Source: Flagellimonas oceanensis (GTDB taxonomy: Bacteria > Bacteroidota > Bacteroidia > Flavobacteriales > Flavobacteriaceae). Taken from it: a stretch of DNA of 64,000 nucleotides. The position numbers and the translations under genes were made by a program. Shown piece by piece: positions 27,912 through 35,844 of this stretch. Below the pieces are notes generated by a model. The model did not search any database. It saw nothing but the letters and a program-made list of their open reading frames with translations, and had not been told where the DNA came from. Position 1 is the first letter of the stretch; each line of letters starts with the position of its first letter. The stretch covers positions 1-64,000 of the forward strand of contig NZ_RZNA01000052.1 of NCBI RefSeq assembly GCF_003992595.1, written 5' to 3'.

Positions 27912-28559
27912 ATGCTATACTACAATACCGTAAATGATATACTTAAAGATAGCCTGGTCAAGTTGATGGGCGCAAATGAGTTTGAGGATTTTCGATTGGT
28001 GGGCGGAACTTCCCTTAGTCTGCAGGTGGGTCATCGGGAATCGGTGGATATTGACCTTTTTACCGATAGTCCTTATGGATCTATTGATTTTGGGGTTATC
28101 GATACCTATTTGGACAACGAATTTGCATATGTGGATGACATTCGGGAATTGTTTCCGGGAATGGGAAAATCTTATCTTATCGGTGTGGACAGGAACCAAG
28201 CCATCAAGTTGGATGTTTTTTACACCGACACCTTTATTGAACCCGTAAAGATTCAGGATGGGATTCGTATGGCCACCATTGAAGAAATCATTGCCATGAA
28301 ACTGGACGTAATCCAACGGGAAGGACGAAAAAAGGATTTTTGGGATCTTCACGGGCTACTTCCTGATTATGGAATCAGAAAAATGTTGGAGTTGCATAAA
28401 CAACGATATCCCTATGGTCACGAAAGGGATTTGATATTGAGAAATTTAATCAACTTTACAAGAGCCGATGATGATTTTGACCCAATTTGTTTACGAGGAA
28501 AGCACTGGGAATTTATCAAGGAAGATTTTGAGGAAGCTGCAAGCGCATTTGAAAGCTGA
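27912..28559 (+). CDS. AbiEii/AbiGii-family nucleotidyltransferase toxin
   Basis: 215 residues. The NTase signature is at residues 31-50 (GGTSLSLQVGHRESVDIDLF), giving the GG-S/T and D-x-D metal-binding residues, followed by DVFYTDTFIEPVKIQDGIRM and a KDFWDLHGLL motif typical of AbiEii. AbiE toxins act as nucleotidyltransferases (some modify tRNA) and mediate phage abortive infection or plasmid maintenance. Paired with the HTH antitoxin gene just upstream. Located among mobile-element relics, so it may be an addiction module left from the lost conjugative element. Confidence 0.85.
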   Translation: MLYYNTVNDILKDSLVKLMGANEFEDFRLVGGTSLSLQVGHRESVDIDLFTDSPYGSIDFGVIDTYLDNEFAYVDDIRELFPGMGKSYLIGVDRNQAIKLDVFYTDTFIEPVKIQDGIRMATIEEIIAMKLDVIQREGRKKDFWDLHGLLPDYGIRKMLELHKQRYPYGHERDLILRNLINFTRADDDFDPICLRGKHWEFIKEDFEEAASAFES

Positions 28560-28653
28560 CTGTTCCATTTTTTCAATAGGGTTAAAGAAATCCTTTAATC
28601 AAATCGGTGGATTCAAATAATATGGTTTGGGTTGGATGGGATACCTGACATAG

Positions 28654-28686
28654 TATGCCGCCCTCACCCAGATACAATTCGGCATA
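28654..28686. repeat. Short inverted repeat upstream of the IS110 fragment
   Basis: TATGCCG (28654-28660) and CGGCATA (28680-28686) are perfect 7-bp arms with a 19-nt loop and no T-tract. It could be a weak transcriptional stop after the AbiE pair or part of a lost element end. Confidence 0.35.
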
Positions 28687-28814
28687 CAACAATTTAAAGC
28701 AAATATTAACTTTCAAATCACTTTAGCCGAATTTTGGGAGGAGGTATAATGATAATTTTATGAAATTAGCGATGTCCTAATACGGGTAAGGCTACAAAAA
28801 AGGGAAGGCTACAC

Positions 28815-29295
28815 ATGGCCGTATCGGTCGTGAACCCTTTGTCCGTAAAACGTTTTGTACAGATGAAGCTTTCCAAGGTAAAGACGGACAAGAGCGATGC
28901 CAAGGCCATAGCGGAGTACGCCAAGGTCAACGCTGTTCCCCTGTACGACGGCAAGGGCGAGGACCAAGCTGAGAGCCTCCAATTATTGGCTTTGATGGAC
29001 ATCTATCTCAAACAGCGGACACAGGTAAAGAACAAGCTGCACGGTGAAAAGGTCCTGGGCATCCCTTCAAGGGCGGTCCATTCCTCCTTGTTACGTTCTT
29101 TGAAAAGCCTGGACAGGGAGCTGGAAGCCCTTCAATCACGATTGCTCGGATTGGTCAAGAAAACGCAGCAACGGCAGCTTACCAACCTGAAGAGCATACC
29201 TGGACTCGGGGACAAGACAGTGGCTCTTCTGATCGTGCTAACAGAGGGCTTCACGAAATTCGGGAATGCTGGGCAGCTTTGCAATTACGTGAAAC
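28815..29295 (+). pseudogene. IS110-family transposase fragment
   Basis: About 160 residues of an IS110-type transposase. The region NPLSVKRFVQMKLSKVKTDK followed by SDAKAIAEYAK is diagnostic, and the central SIPGLGDKTVALLIVLTEGF belongs to the C-terminal transposase-20 domain. The N-terminal DEDD portion is missing (about 75 residues). The protein breaks off after QLCNYV, where the sequence changes to the AT-rich terminator at 29298-29338. Not functional. Confidence 0.85.
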
Positions 29296-29297
29296 CA

Positions 29298-29338
29298 AAT
29301 AAAATAAAAAAACCTGTAAATCAGTAATTTACAGGTTT
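29298..29338 (-). terminator. Likely original tmRNA terminator, now separated from tmRNA
   Basis: AAACCTGTAAAT (29310-29321) and ATTTACAGGTTT (29327-29338) form a perfect 12-bp stem with a 5-nt loop. Read on the minus strand it is followed by a T-rich tract (complement of 29298-29309). It lies just beyond the duplicate of the tmRNA 3' end at 29364-29378, which is where the tmRNA terminator would have been before the island inserted. Confidence 0.75.
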
Positions 29339-29363
29339 GTTGTTTTGTTTTGATGGTGATTTA

Positions 29364-29378
29364 GTGGAGCCGGAGGGA
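29364..29378. repeat. Island attachment site, left copy (duplicate of tmRNA 3' end)
   Basis: GTGGAGCCGGAGGGA is identical to 40845-40859, which contains the 3' terminal bases of the tmRNA gene on the minus strand. The matching T at 29380/40861 lies beyond one mismatch. It is located about 200 bp from the integrase gene, as expected of an att site. The two copies bound an 11.5-kb island. Confidence 0.82.
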
Positions 29379-29578
29379 CTATGTATAGTTCAATGGTTAG
29401 TTTTTTAAATGCCCTTTAAATGATACCTGACCCGTTTAAATCCCCCTTTGTAATTGAATTTAGCTTATAGGGTTTTATTGAACTAGATTGAGGTAAATTG
29501 AAATAAATGGAAAGTTTGTTGACTAAATGTTGACTTACTATTACTTCTTTTATAGTTTTAAGGCTATTCTTTATAAAA

Positions 29579-30893
29579 ATGGCCACCGTCAAATTTCTTC
29601 TACAAAGCACGTCTGTCTACAAGTGCGCCAATATATTTGAGATTATCCCTAGGTAGAAATAATTCTGTAAAAAGGAAAACAGGTTTGATAATTGATTATG
29701 TCAATTGGAGTATTCAAACTGGTTTTCCCAAACAAAATAATGCTAGAAATAAGGTTACGCGTAATAGGTTAAAGAATCTAGAAACTTATGTTCTTGAACA
29801 AGTAAACGAAGCTCAATCTTGTGGGGAAATTATTGATGGTTACTGGTTAGAGAATCAGATCGATTTACATTTTAACCGAACTCCAATAAACAGTCTCTCA
29901 TATTTGATTGAATACGGAGAACATTTCCTGAAACAACTTAGGTATAAATCCGGAGGTGTGGATAAAAATGCAGTTAGTAGTGCAACCTTTAAAAAGTATC
30001 AAACCATTTTGAATAAAATCAAAGGTTTTGAAGAGTACAAGGGCCAAAAATATTTGGTTAAAAATGTTGATCTGGTCTTTCGAAATGAATTCATGGAATT
30101 TCTTGATAAGCAAGAAAGATTGAGTCGGAACACAATAGGACGATATTTAAAGTTTGTAAAAACAATTTGTCTTGATGCAAGCAAAAATGGGATTGAAATA
30201 AGTGAACAACTCAAACACTTTAAGGGTTTCACGGTTAAAGCGGATAAGATAACCTTATCTTTTGAAGAGCTCAGGGTTCTTGGAGAACTAAGGTTTTTAG
30301 AAAGGAAATATCAGATTGCCAGGGATTGGCTAATTATCGGTTGTTATACAGGCCAAAGAGTTTCCGATTTATTCAGGATGAAGAAAAGTTTTATTGAAAA
30401 AATTGAGGGCTTTGATTTTATTGTTTTAAATCAGGTTAAGACAGGTAAGCTTGTTCAGATTCCGTTGCATCCTGAGGTACAGAAAGTATTGAGTAAGTAT
30501 AAAGGGTTTTTTCCTCCTTTGTTTACAGATAATTTACAAAGTAGTGCTGCAATATTTAATAAGTTATTAAAGGAGATATGTAAAATCGCAGGGTTTAACC
30601 AATTAATTTCGGGTAGTTGTTATAATGCAGACTCTGGGAGAAAGGAAAATGGCACTTTTGCTAAATATAGTTTAATCTCTTCTCATGTGTGTAGACGTTC
30701 ATTTGCTACTAATTTTTATGGTGACCCCTATCATCCAACTCCTTTATTGATGAATATTACAGGACATTCAACAGAAAAAATGTTCTTGGAATACATCGGT
30801 AAAAAACCAATTGATTATAGTCTTCAATTGGCCCGGATATGGAAAGCAAGATTCAAAGAAAATGTCAACATGGATAATGCACAACAAGCTTAA
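29579..30893 (+). CDS. Tyrosine integrase of the tmRNA island (5' frameshift)
   Basis: From an in-frame TTG at 29637 the protein is 418 residues, with a SAM-like core-binding domain and catalytic residues R241 (TGQR), H350 and R353 (HVCRR), H377 (GHS) and Y386. All are present. The family N-terminus (MATVKFLLQSTS) is encoded from an ATG at 29579 in another frame. One extra base near 29615-29617 separates it from the APIYLRLSLGRN continuation. The gene therefore has either a disabling frameshift or translation from the internal TTG. Placement beside the att site marks it as the island's own integrase. Confidence 0.88.
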
Positions 30894-30895
30894 AC

Positions 30896-31729
30896 ATGAG
30901 AAGCTCAGAAATTAATTTAGATGGACTCGGATTCTCTTCTTCTTTTAGGGAAATTATTTTGAATAGCAGTAAAATAAAACAGACCATTGGAGATGAAATG
31001 CTTTTTCAAAGAGAAAATGACCTATCTAAAACAAATATCATCAAGGTACTCCTAAAAATTGACCAAAGTGTTCAACAATTATCCAAACCATTGAGACAAA
31101 TGGAGAATAGGGAGAATTTTGGCGATACCGTTGCCGAGTCAGTAATTGAACAACTTGGAAAGCTCGGTAATTCACGTCTTGTTTACAATATTGCAAACAA
31201 ACTCATAAACTTGGATGAAGGGGAAATTATACTATTACGTCAAAAAGCAAGAAAACTCAATAATCCTGCATTCAAAACATCTGATATACAACACCTTATT
31301 GATGACTATCAAATTTCAAAGTCATTTTTTAATAGAGGAATGAGATTATTTTTAGATGAAATAAAATATAAAGGAAATTTTGATGAATCTAAAAAGAGCT
31401 CTTCTCCCGATTCTTCTACGCACATGGAAGGGAATATTGAACCAAGGAAGACTCATTCATTTGAGAAAAAACTTTGGTTTAAAGTTGGCCTGCTATTTTT
31501 AAAGGGGGAAATCCAAAAACAGCTTAAATATAAATCTGCCTTACAGGTCGCCAAAGAACTTGACCTTCCCGAAGGACGGGTTTATATCTCTGGAACTTGG
31601 AATGGTACATCCAAAAATATATTGGTAAATCCCAAATATCTGGAATCACTACTTACCTATGCCCAAGAACATAAAATTAAGCCAAGTGAGGATTTTGTCA
31701 ATGCGGCAAAAAAATTAAACCTACTCTAA
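30896..31729 (+). CDS. Island protein of unknown function
   Basis: 277 residues, starting 3 bp after the integrase stop, so co-transcribed with it. Soluble and mostly helical; a charged linker near 160-185 (DESKKSSSPDSST) separates an N-terminal helical part from a C-terminal part beginning LWFKVGLLFLKGEIQKQLKY. The C-terminal part, with ALQVAKELDLPEGRVYISGT, resembles the tail of other Bacteroidota mobile-element proteins I have no name for. Possibly a regulator of excision. Confidence 0.65.
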   Translation: MRSSEINLDGLGFSSSFREIILNSSKIKQTIGDEMLFQRENDLSKTNIIKVLLKIDQSVQQLSKPLRQMENRENFGDTVAESVIEQLGKLGNSRLVYNIANKLINLDEGEIILLRQKARKLNNPAFKTSDIQHLIDDYQISKSFFNRGMRLFLDEIKYKGNFDESKKSSSPDSSTHMEGNIEPRKTHSFEKKLWFKVGLLFLKGEIQKQLKYKSALQVAKELDLPEGRVYISGTWNGTSKNILVNPKYLESLLTYAQEHKIKPSEDFVNAAKKLNLL

Positions 31730-31748
31730 GGTCCCTAAAATTAGAACT

Positions 31749-31763
31749 GTACAAAAATTGTAC
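31749..31763. promoter_or_regulatory. Palindrome upstream of the HTH/excisionase gene
   Basis: GTACAA (31749-31754) and TTGTAC (31758-31763) form a perfect 6-3-6 palindrome. A further GTAC lies at about 31777-31780. It sits about 70 bp before the small HTH gene, so it could be its operator or an accessory site for excision. Confidence 0.45.
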
Positions 31764-31831
31764 AAAACTGTTTCCTGTACATACTTTCTTTATTGGCACC
31801 TTGGCAATATTTGCATACAAATGTCAAGAAA

Positions 31832-32104
31832 ATGAAAACGGTTCAACTAATTCAGATAACGCTAGAAGAGCTCAGTGAGATAGTTGTTGTTGCTGTCAAA
31901 AGTGAGGTTGAAAAGTTAATGACTAACCAATCCAAGTGTGATTCCGATAAGCTATTAACTCGAAAGGAAGTTTCTGAATTTTTCAAGGTTGATATTTCAA
32001 CAGTTCATAATTGGACCAAAAAAGGGAAATTAAAAGCCTATGGTATAGCCAATAGAGTCTATTATAAGGAATCTGAACTGAAACGAGCACTAACTGAAAT
32101 ATAG
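31832..32104 (+). CDS. Excisionase-like helix-turn-helix protein
   Basis: 90 residues from the ATG at 31832, preferred to a TTG at 31793. The C-terminal half is a MerR/HTH_17-type DNA-binding domain (LLTRKEVSEFFKVDISTVHN, then WTKKGKLKAYGIANRVYYKE). Such proteins are the usual recombination-directionality or transcription factors of Bacteroidota islands. The position after the integrase fits an Xis role. Confidence 0.8.
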   Translation: MKTVQLIQITLEELSEIVVVAVKSEVEKLMTNQSKCDSDKLLTRKEVSEFFKVDISTVHNWTKKGKLKAYGIANRVYYKESELKRALTEI

Positions 32105-32164
32105 TAAAACACTGATTTTAATAATGTTACAGGGGTTGTCTCCTTGAACCTAAACTATGTAAAT

Positions 32165-32575
32165 ATGTACACCCTTGAATCTAACAAATTAGTTAAGGAA
32201 TGGGGCTCTTGGTTGGGCTCCATGAGTTGGGATTATTTTGTGACCATTACTTACAAGTTTGATGTTACAATGAAGCAAAATCAAAGATTGATGAATGATT
32301 TGAGTAATTATTTACACTCAAGTGGGGAAGGGATTTGTGTGTTCTGGGTAACTGAAAGTGCGTATGGTAAAGCTCACACTCATAATCATATGCTCGTTAT
32401 GGGTCCAAATATTTATCGACTGATATTTAACTTTTTTAATAAGCGGAAACTAATTTCGGACAAATTCGTGAGGTTTTTGAAGTATCGGAAAAACTTGGGT
32501 GCCAATTTTTATGTAGCAAAATATCTAGGTTCAGCTTATACGGACTATGGATTAATTAATACAACACTAAAATAG
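32165..32575 (+). CDS. Candidate HUH endonuclease (Rep/relaxase-like)
   Basis: 136 residues from the ATG at 32165. Three motifs occur in the right order for a rolling-circle Rep: motif 1 FVTITY at 25-30, motif 2 HTHNHMLV at 71-78 (HNH gives the H-hydrophobe-H pattern loosely), and motif 3 NFYVAKYLGS at 114-123 with candidate nucleophile Y116 or Y120. The protein is shorter than most Reps. If real, it would nick the island DNA for replication or mobilisation. The call rests on motifs only. Confidence 0.5.
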   Translation: MYTLESNKLVKEWGSWLGSMSWDYFVTITYKFDVTMKQNQRLMNDLSNYLHSSGEGICVFWVTESAYGKAHTHNHMLVMGPNIYRLIFNFFNKRKLISDKFVRFLKYRKNLGANFYVAKYLGSAYTDYGLINTTLK

Positions 32576-32586
32576 TATAGAATAGT

Positions 32587-32865
32587 ATGCCATTTAAGCC
32601 TGGACATAAGAAAGTAGGAGGTCGTAAAAAAGGGACACCAAATAGATACACGGAAGATGTTAGAAAGATTCTGAAAGATGTGGTTTTTAATGAACTGGAA
32701 AATATTCCAGATATTTTAGAGGAGTTACCACCTGAAAAGAGAATTGATGTTTTCTTGAAATTAATACCTTTCGTTTTTCCTAAGGTTAACAATGTAGTTA
32801 TGGATGACGGTGAGCCCAAATATATAAGACCGCCTGAGGAGCAATTCAGATATAAGGAGGATTAG
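32587..32865 (+). CDS. Small basic hypothetical protein
   Basis: 92 residues. The basic N-terminus FKPGHKKVGGRKKGTPNRYT resembles the start of DUF5681-like and phage small-terminase-like proteins (GRPKGTPNK motif), followed by an acidic helical middle and a YIRPPEEQFRYKED tail. It lies 11 bp after the HUH candidate, so probably the same transcript. Possibly a DNA-binding accessory protein. Confidence 0.6.
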   Translation: MPFKPGHKKVGGRKKGTPNRYTEDVRKILKDVVFNELENIPDILEELPPEKRIDVFLKLIPFVFPKVNNVVMDDGEPKYIRPPEEQFRYKED

Positions 32866-32908
32866 TCCCTGTAACAACTGTAACATTTAGTTAGGCCATA
32901 AGATTGAT

Positions 32909-32916
32909 TATATTTG
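32909..32916 (+). promoter_or_regulatory. Probable -7 element for the hsd operon
   Basis: TATATTTG matches the Bacteroidota -7 consensus TAnnTTTG and lies 33 bp before the hsdM ATG. The -33 TTG is not clear. A direct repeat of CTGTAACA just upstream (32872-32888 area) might be regulatory. Confidence 0.5.
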
Positions 32917-32948
32917 ATTGATCTTAATCAAATTTCCACGCTAACTAT

Positions 32949-34511
32949 ATGTCCGAAGAACAAAAGAAACTGCTCGAAACGCAATTATGGAACATTGCCA
33001 ACGAGTTAAGAGGCAAAATGGATGCCGATGAGTTTAGAGATTACATACTAGGCTTTATTTTCTACAAATACCTTTCCGAAAAACAATATTTGTACGCAAA
33101 CACCTTGTTGGAAACCGAAGCAATAAAGGATTATATTTTGGTAACCGATGCAGGCGATTTGGATGCGATTAAAGAGGAGTCGCTTTTAAAGTTAGGCTAC
33201 TTTTTAAAACCCGAAGAACTTTTTAGTTCCATAGCAAAAAAGGGGAATGCCAATACCGAGAATGAAAGCAATTTCATACTAGCCGATTTGGAAAGCATTC
33301 TCAACAGTATTGAGCAAAGTACCATGGGTACGGAAAGTGAGGATGATTTCAATAAACTTTTTGAAGATTTAGACCTCAACAGCACCAAATTGGGGAGAAG
33401 TACCGAAGCCCGAAATAGCCTTATCTCCAAAGTACTGTTCCATTTGGATAAAATTGACTTTGCCTTGGAGGATGCCGAGGCCGATGTATTGGGTGATGCC
33501 TACGAGTATCTGATTTCTCAGTTTGCCAGTGGTGCGGGCAAAAAGGCGGGGGAGTTTTATACTCCTCAGCAAGTTTCCAAGATACTGGCCAAAATCGTGA
33601 CAACGGGCAAAAAACGCCTTAAAAGCGTGTATGATCCCACCTGTGGCTCCGGTTCGTTGCTCTTGCGTGTAAGTAGGGAAGTACCAGTGGATGATTTTTT
33701 TGGGCAGGAACTCAACCGAACCACCTACAATTTGGCTCGGATGAATATGATTTTGCACGATGTCCATTTTAGGCATTTTGATATTAGGCAAGAGGACACC
33801 TTGGAACAGCCTCAGCATTTGGATATGCGATTTGAGGCCATTGTGGCCAATCCACCTTTCTCGGCTAAATGGAAAGGGAAGAACAACCCATTGAATGAAA
33901 ACGATGAACGCTTTAGCCAATACGGGCGTTTAGCACCCACTAGTAAGGCCGATTTTGCCTTTGTGCAGCACATGCTCTACCAATTGGCAGAAAACGGCAC
34001 CATGGCCTGTGTATTGCCCCATGGTGTATTGTTCAGAGGAAGTGCCGAAGGCATGATTAGGGAATATCTCATTAAAGAACTCAATTATTTGGATGCCGTG
34101 ATAGGTTTGCCTTCCAATGTTTTTTACGGTACAAGCATCCCCACCTGTATTTTGGTATTGAGCAAATGCAGGGTAAATAGCGATAACATTTTGTTTATTG
34201 ACGCCTCACAAGGTTTTGAGAAGGATGGCAACAAAAATAAACTGGGAGAAGCCCATATTGATGCCATTATAGACACCTACCGAAACCGCATTGCAAAAGA
34301 TAAATTTAGCAACGTAGCCTCTTTGGATGAGATAACAGAAAACGATTACAACCTCAATATCCCCCGTTATGTGGATACTTTTGAAGAAGAGGAGCCTGTG
34401 GATTTGAACCAAGTTACCACCGACTTACAGACCTTGGAAAAAGAAATAGGCGAAACTGATGCTACCATAGCCGATTTTTGTCAACAGTTAAACATTAAAA
34501 CACCGTTTTGA
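32949..34511 (+). CDS. hsdM: Type I restriction-modification DNA methyltransferase subunit
   Basis: 520 residues. An N-terminal HsdM helical domain (about 8-150), then an N6-adenine methyltransferase domain with the SAM-binding DPTCGSGSLLL at about 229 and the catalytic NPPF at about 301. A C-terminal helical region binds HsdS. It methylates adenine in the target set by HsdS, protecting host DNA. The HsdS ATG follows its TGA by one base, so they are translated together. Full length. Confidence 0.96.
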   Translation: MSEEQKKLLETQLWNIANELRGKMDADEFRDYILGFIFYKYLSEKQYLYANTLLETEAIKDYILVTDAGDLDAIKEESLLKLGYFLKPEELFSSIAKKGNANTENESNFILADLESILNSIEQSTMGTESEDDFNKLFEDLDLNSTKLGRSTEARNSLISKVLFHLDKIDFALEDAEADVLGDAYEYLISQFASGAGKKAGEFYTPQQVSKILAKIVTTGKKRLKSVYDPTCGSGSLLLRVSREVPVDDFFGQELNRTTYNLARMNMILHDVHFRHFDIRQEDTLEQPQHLDMRFEAIVANPPFSAKWKGKNNPLNENDERFSQYGRLAPTSKADFAFVQHMLYQLAENGTMACVLPHGVLFRGSAEGMIREYLIKELNYLDAVIGLPSNVFYGTSIPTCILVLSKCRVNSDNILFIDASQGFEKDGNKNKLGEAHIDAIIDTYRNRIAKDKFSNVASLDEITENDYNLNIPRYVDTFEEEEPVDLNQVTTDLQTLEKEIGETDATIADFCQQLNIKTPF

Positions 34512-34512
34512 G

Positions 34513-35676
34513 ATGAAAAAAAACGGACAAATTCCCGAATTAAGGTTTAAAGAATTTAACAATCCATGGAAATTGGAGTTGCTTGAAAATATTGCAAAGC
34601 GAGGTTCTGGACATACTCCAAATAAAAAACATAAGAATTATTACAATGGTGATATTAAATGGGTGTCGTTGGCTGATTCCAAATATTTAGATGATGGATT
34701 TATTAACGAAACTACTTATCAAATTTCAGAAGAAGGAATAAGAAATTCTTCTGCTGTATTACACGATAAAGGTAGTGTTTTGCTATCAAGAGATGCAGGG
34801 ATAGGTAAAAGTGCCGTAATGAAATCTAAAATGGCAGTTAGCCAACATTTTATTGTTTGGAAACCTCATAAGGATAAACTTGATAATTGGTTTTTGTATT
34901 ATATCTTGCAAATTTATAAGCCTGAATTTGAAAGAATTGCAATTGGCAGTACAATTAAAACGATAGGCCTCCCCTATTTCAAGAAACTTAAAATTAAAGT
35001 GCCAGAGTTAGAGGAGCAGCAAAAAATAGCCTCTTTCCTTTCAGCAGTAGATATAAAAATAGCCCAATTACAGCGAAAGAAAGAGTTGTTGGAAGAATAC
35101 AAAAAAGGGGTAATGCAGCAAATCTTTTCCCGACAATTGCGGTTTACCAAAGAAGATGGGGGTGCTTACCCTGATTGGGAAGAGAAACGGTTGGGTGAGG
35201 TTGCAAAAAAAGAATCATCTAGTATTTCTGCGAATAAAATCGAGGACAATTTCGGGAATTATAAAATTTATGGAGCAACGGGTCTTATCAAATGCATTGA
35301 TTTTTATGAAGTAGGAGAAGACTATATTTCAATTGTAAAGGATGGTGCGGGAGTCGGTAGAACTCTTTTATGTGAAGCTGAATCTTCTGTTTTGGGGACT
35401 TTAGATATAATCAAACCCCAAAAGGATGCAAACCTATATTTTCTTTATTCATTGTTGAATAATCTCAATTTCACAAAGTATATCACTGGTAGCACCATTC
35501 CTCATATTTATTTTAAGGATTATTCAAAGGCAAGAATAAAAATTCCTTGCATTGAAGAACAAACCCAAATCTCCCATTTTTTAAGTGCCATTGATAAAAA
35601 AATAGAAGTGGTGCAAAGCCAAATAAAGCATACCCAGAATTTTAAGAAGGGGTTGTTGCAGCAGATGTTTGTTTAG
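34513..35676 (+). CDS. hsdS: Type I restriction-modification specificity subunit
   Basis: 387 residues with two target-recognition domains at about 8-180 and 205-370. Each is followed by a matching helical repeat: EEQQKIASFLSAVDIKIAQL near 175 and EEQTQISHFLSAIDKKIEVV near 350. These repeats hold the two TRDs apart and dock HsdM. The TRDs are more AT-rich than hsdM, as usual for exchanged specificity modules. Full length, so the target is probably bipartite. Confidence 0.95.
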   Translation: MKKNGQIPELRFKEFNNPWKLELLENIAKRGSGHTPNKKHKNYYNGDIKWVSLADSKYLDDGFINETTYQISEEGIRNSSAVLHDKGSVLLSRDAGIGKSAVMKSKMAVSQHFIVWKPHKDKLDNWFLYYILQIYKPEFERIAIGSTIKTIGLPYFKKLKIKVPELEEQQKIASFLSAVDIKIAQLQRKKELLEEYKKGVMQQIFSRQLRFTKEDGGAYPDWEEKRLGEVAKKESSSISANKIEDNFGNYKIYGATGLIKCIDFYEVGEDYISIVKDGAGVGRTLLCEAESSVLGTLDIIKPQKDANLYFLYSLLNNLNFTKYITGSTIPHIYFKDYSKARIKIPCIEEQTQISHFLSAIDKKIEVVQSQIKHTQNFKKGLLQQMFV

Positions 35677-35749
35677 AATTTAAATTGGAAGACATATATA
35701 AAATGTTAAAAAAGGTAATAAATTGTTCGAAAAGTTGTTATTTTGCAGT

Positions 35750-35835
35750 AACAGTACACACCACGCTACATCATAAGAACAGCGTCCCAGGGTGTGTCTT
35801 TTGCTTTATGGGCTTTAGTTTTATTCCCTTAAAAC
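35750..35835 (+). ncRNA. AbiF-type structured RNA upstream of the Abi_2 gene
   Basis: The 168-bp gap between hsdS and the Abi gene holds a compact two-stem structure. ACACACC (35756-35762) pairs with GGTGTGT (35791-35797). Directly inside it ACGCT (35763-35767) pairs with AGCGT (35781-35785), with a 13-nt loop and CCCAG left as a 3' internal bulge. A conserved-looking pyrimidine-rich tail with GGG/CCC pairing (about 35810-35828) follows, ending just before the ATG at 35845. Structured RNAs in this position are a known companion of Abi_2/AbiF genes. Ends are estimated. Confidence 0.72.
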
Positions 35836-35844
35836 TTAAATTGA

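Noticed and set aside
28815-29327. Intact IS110 insertion sequence
   Set aside because: The catalytic N-terminal part and the C-terminal end are missing, and no element ends are visible.
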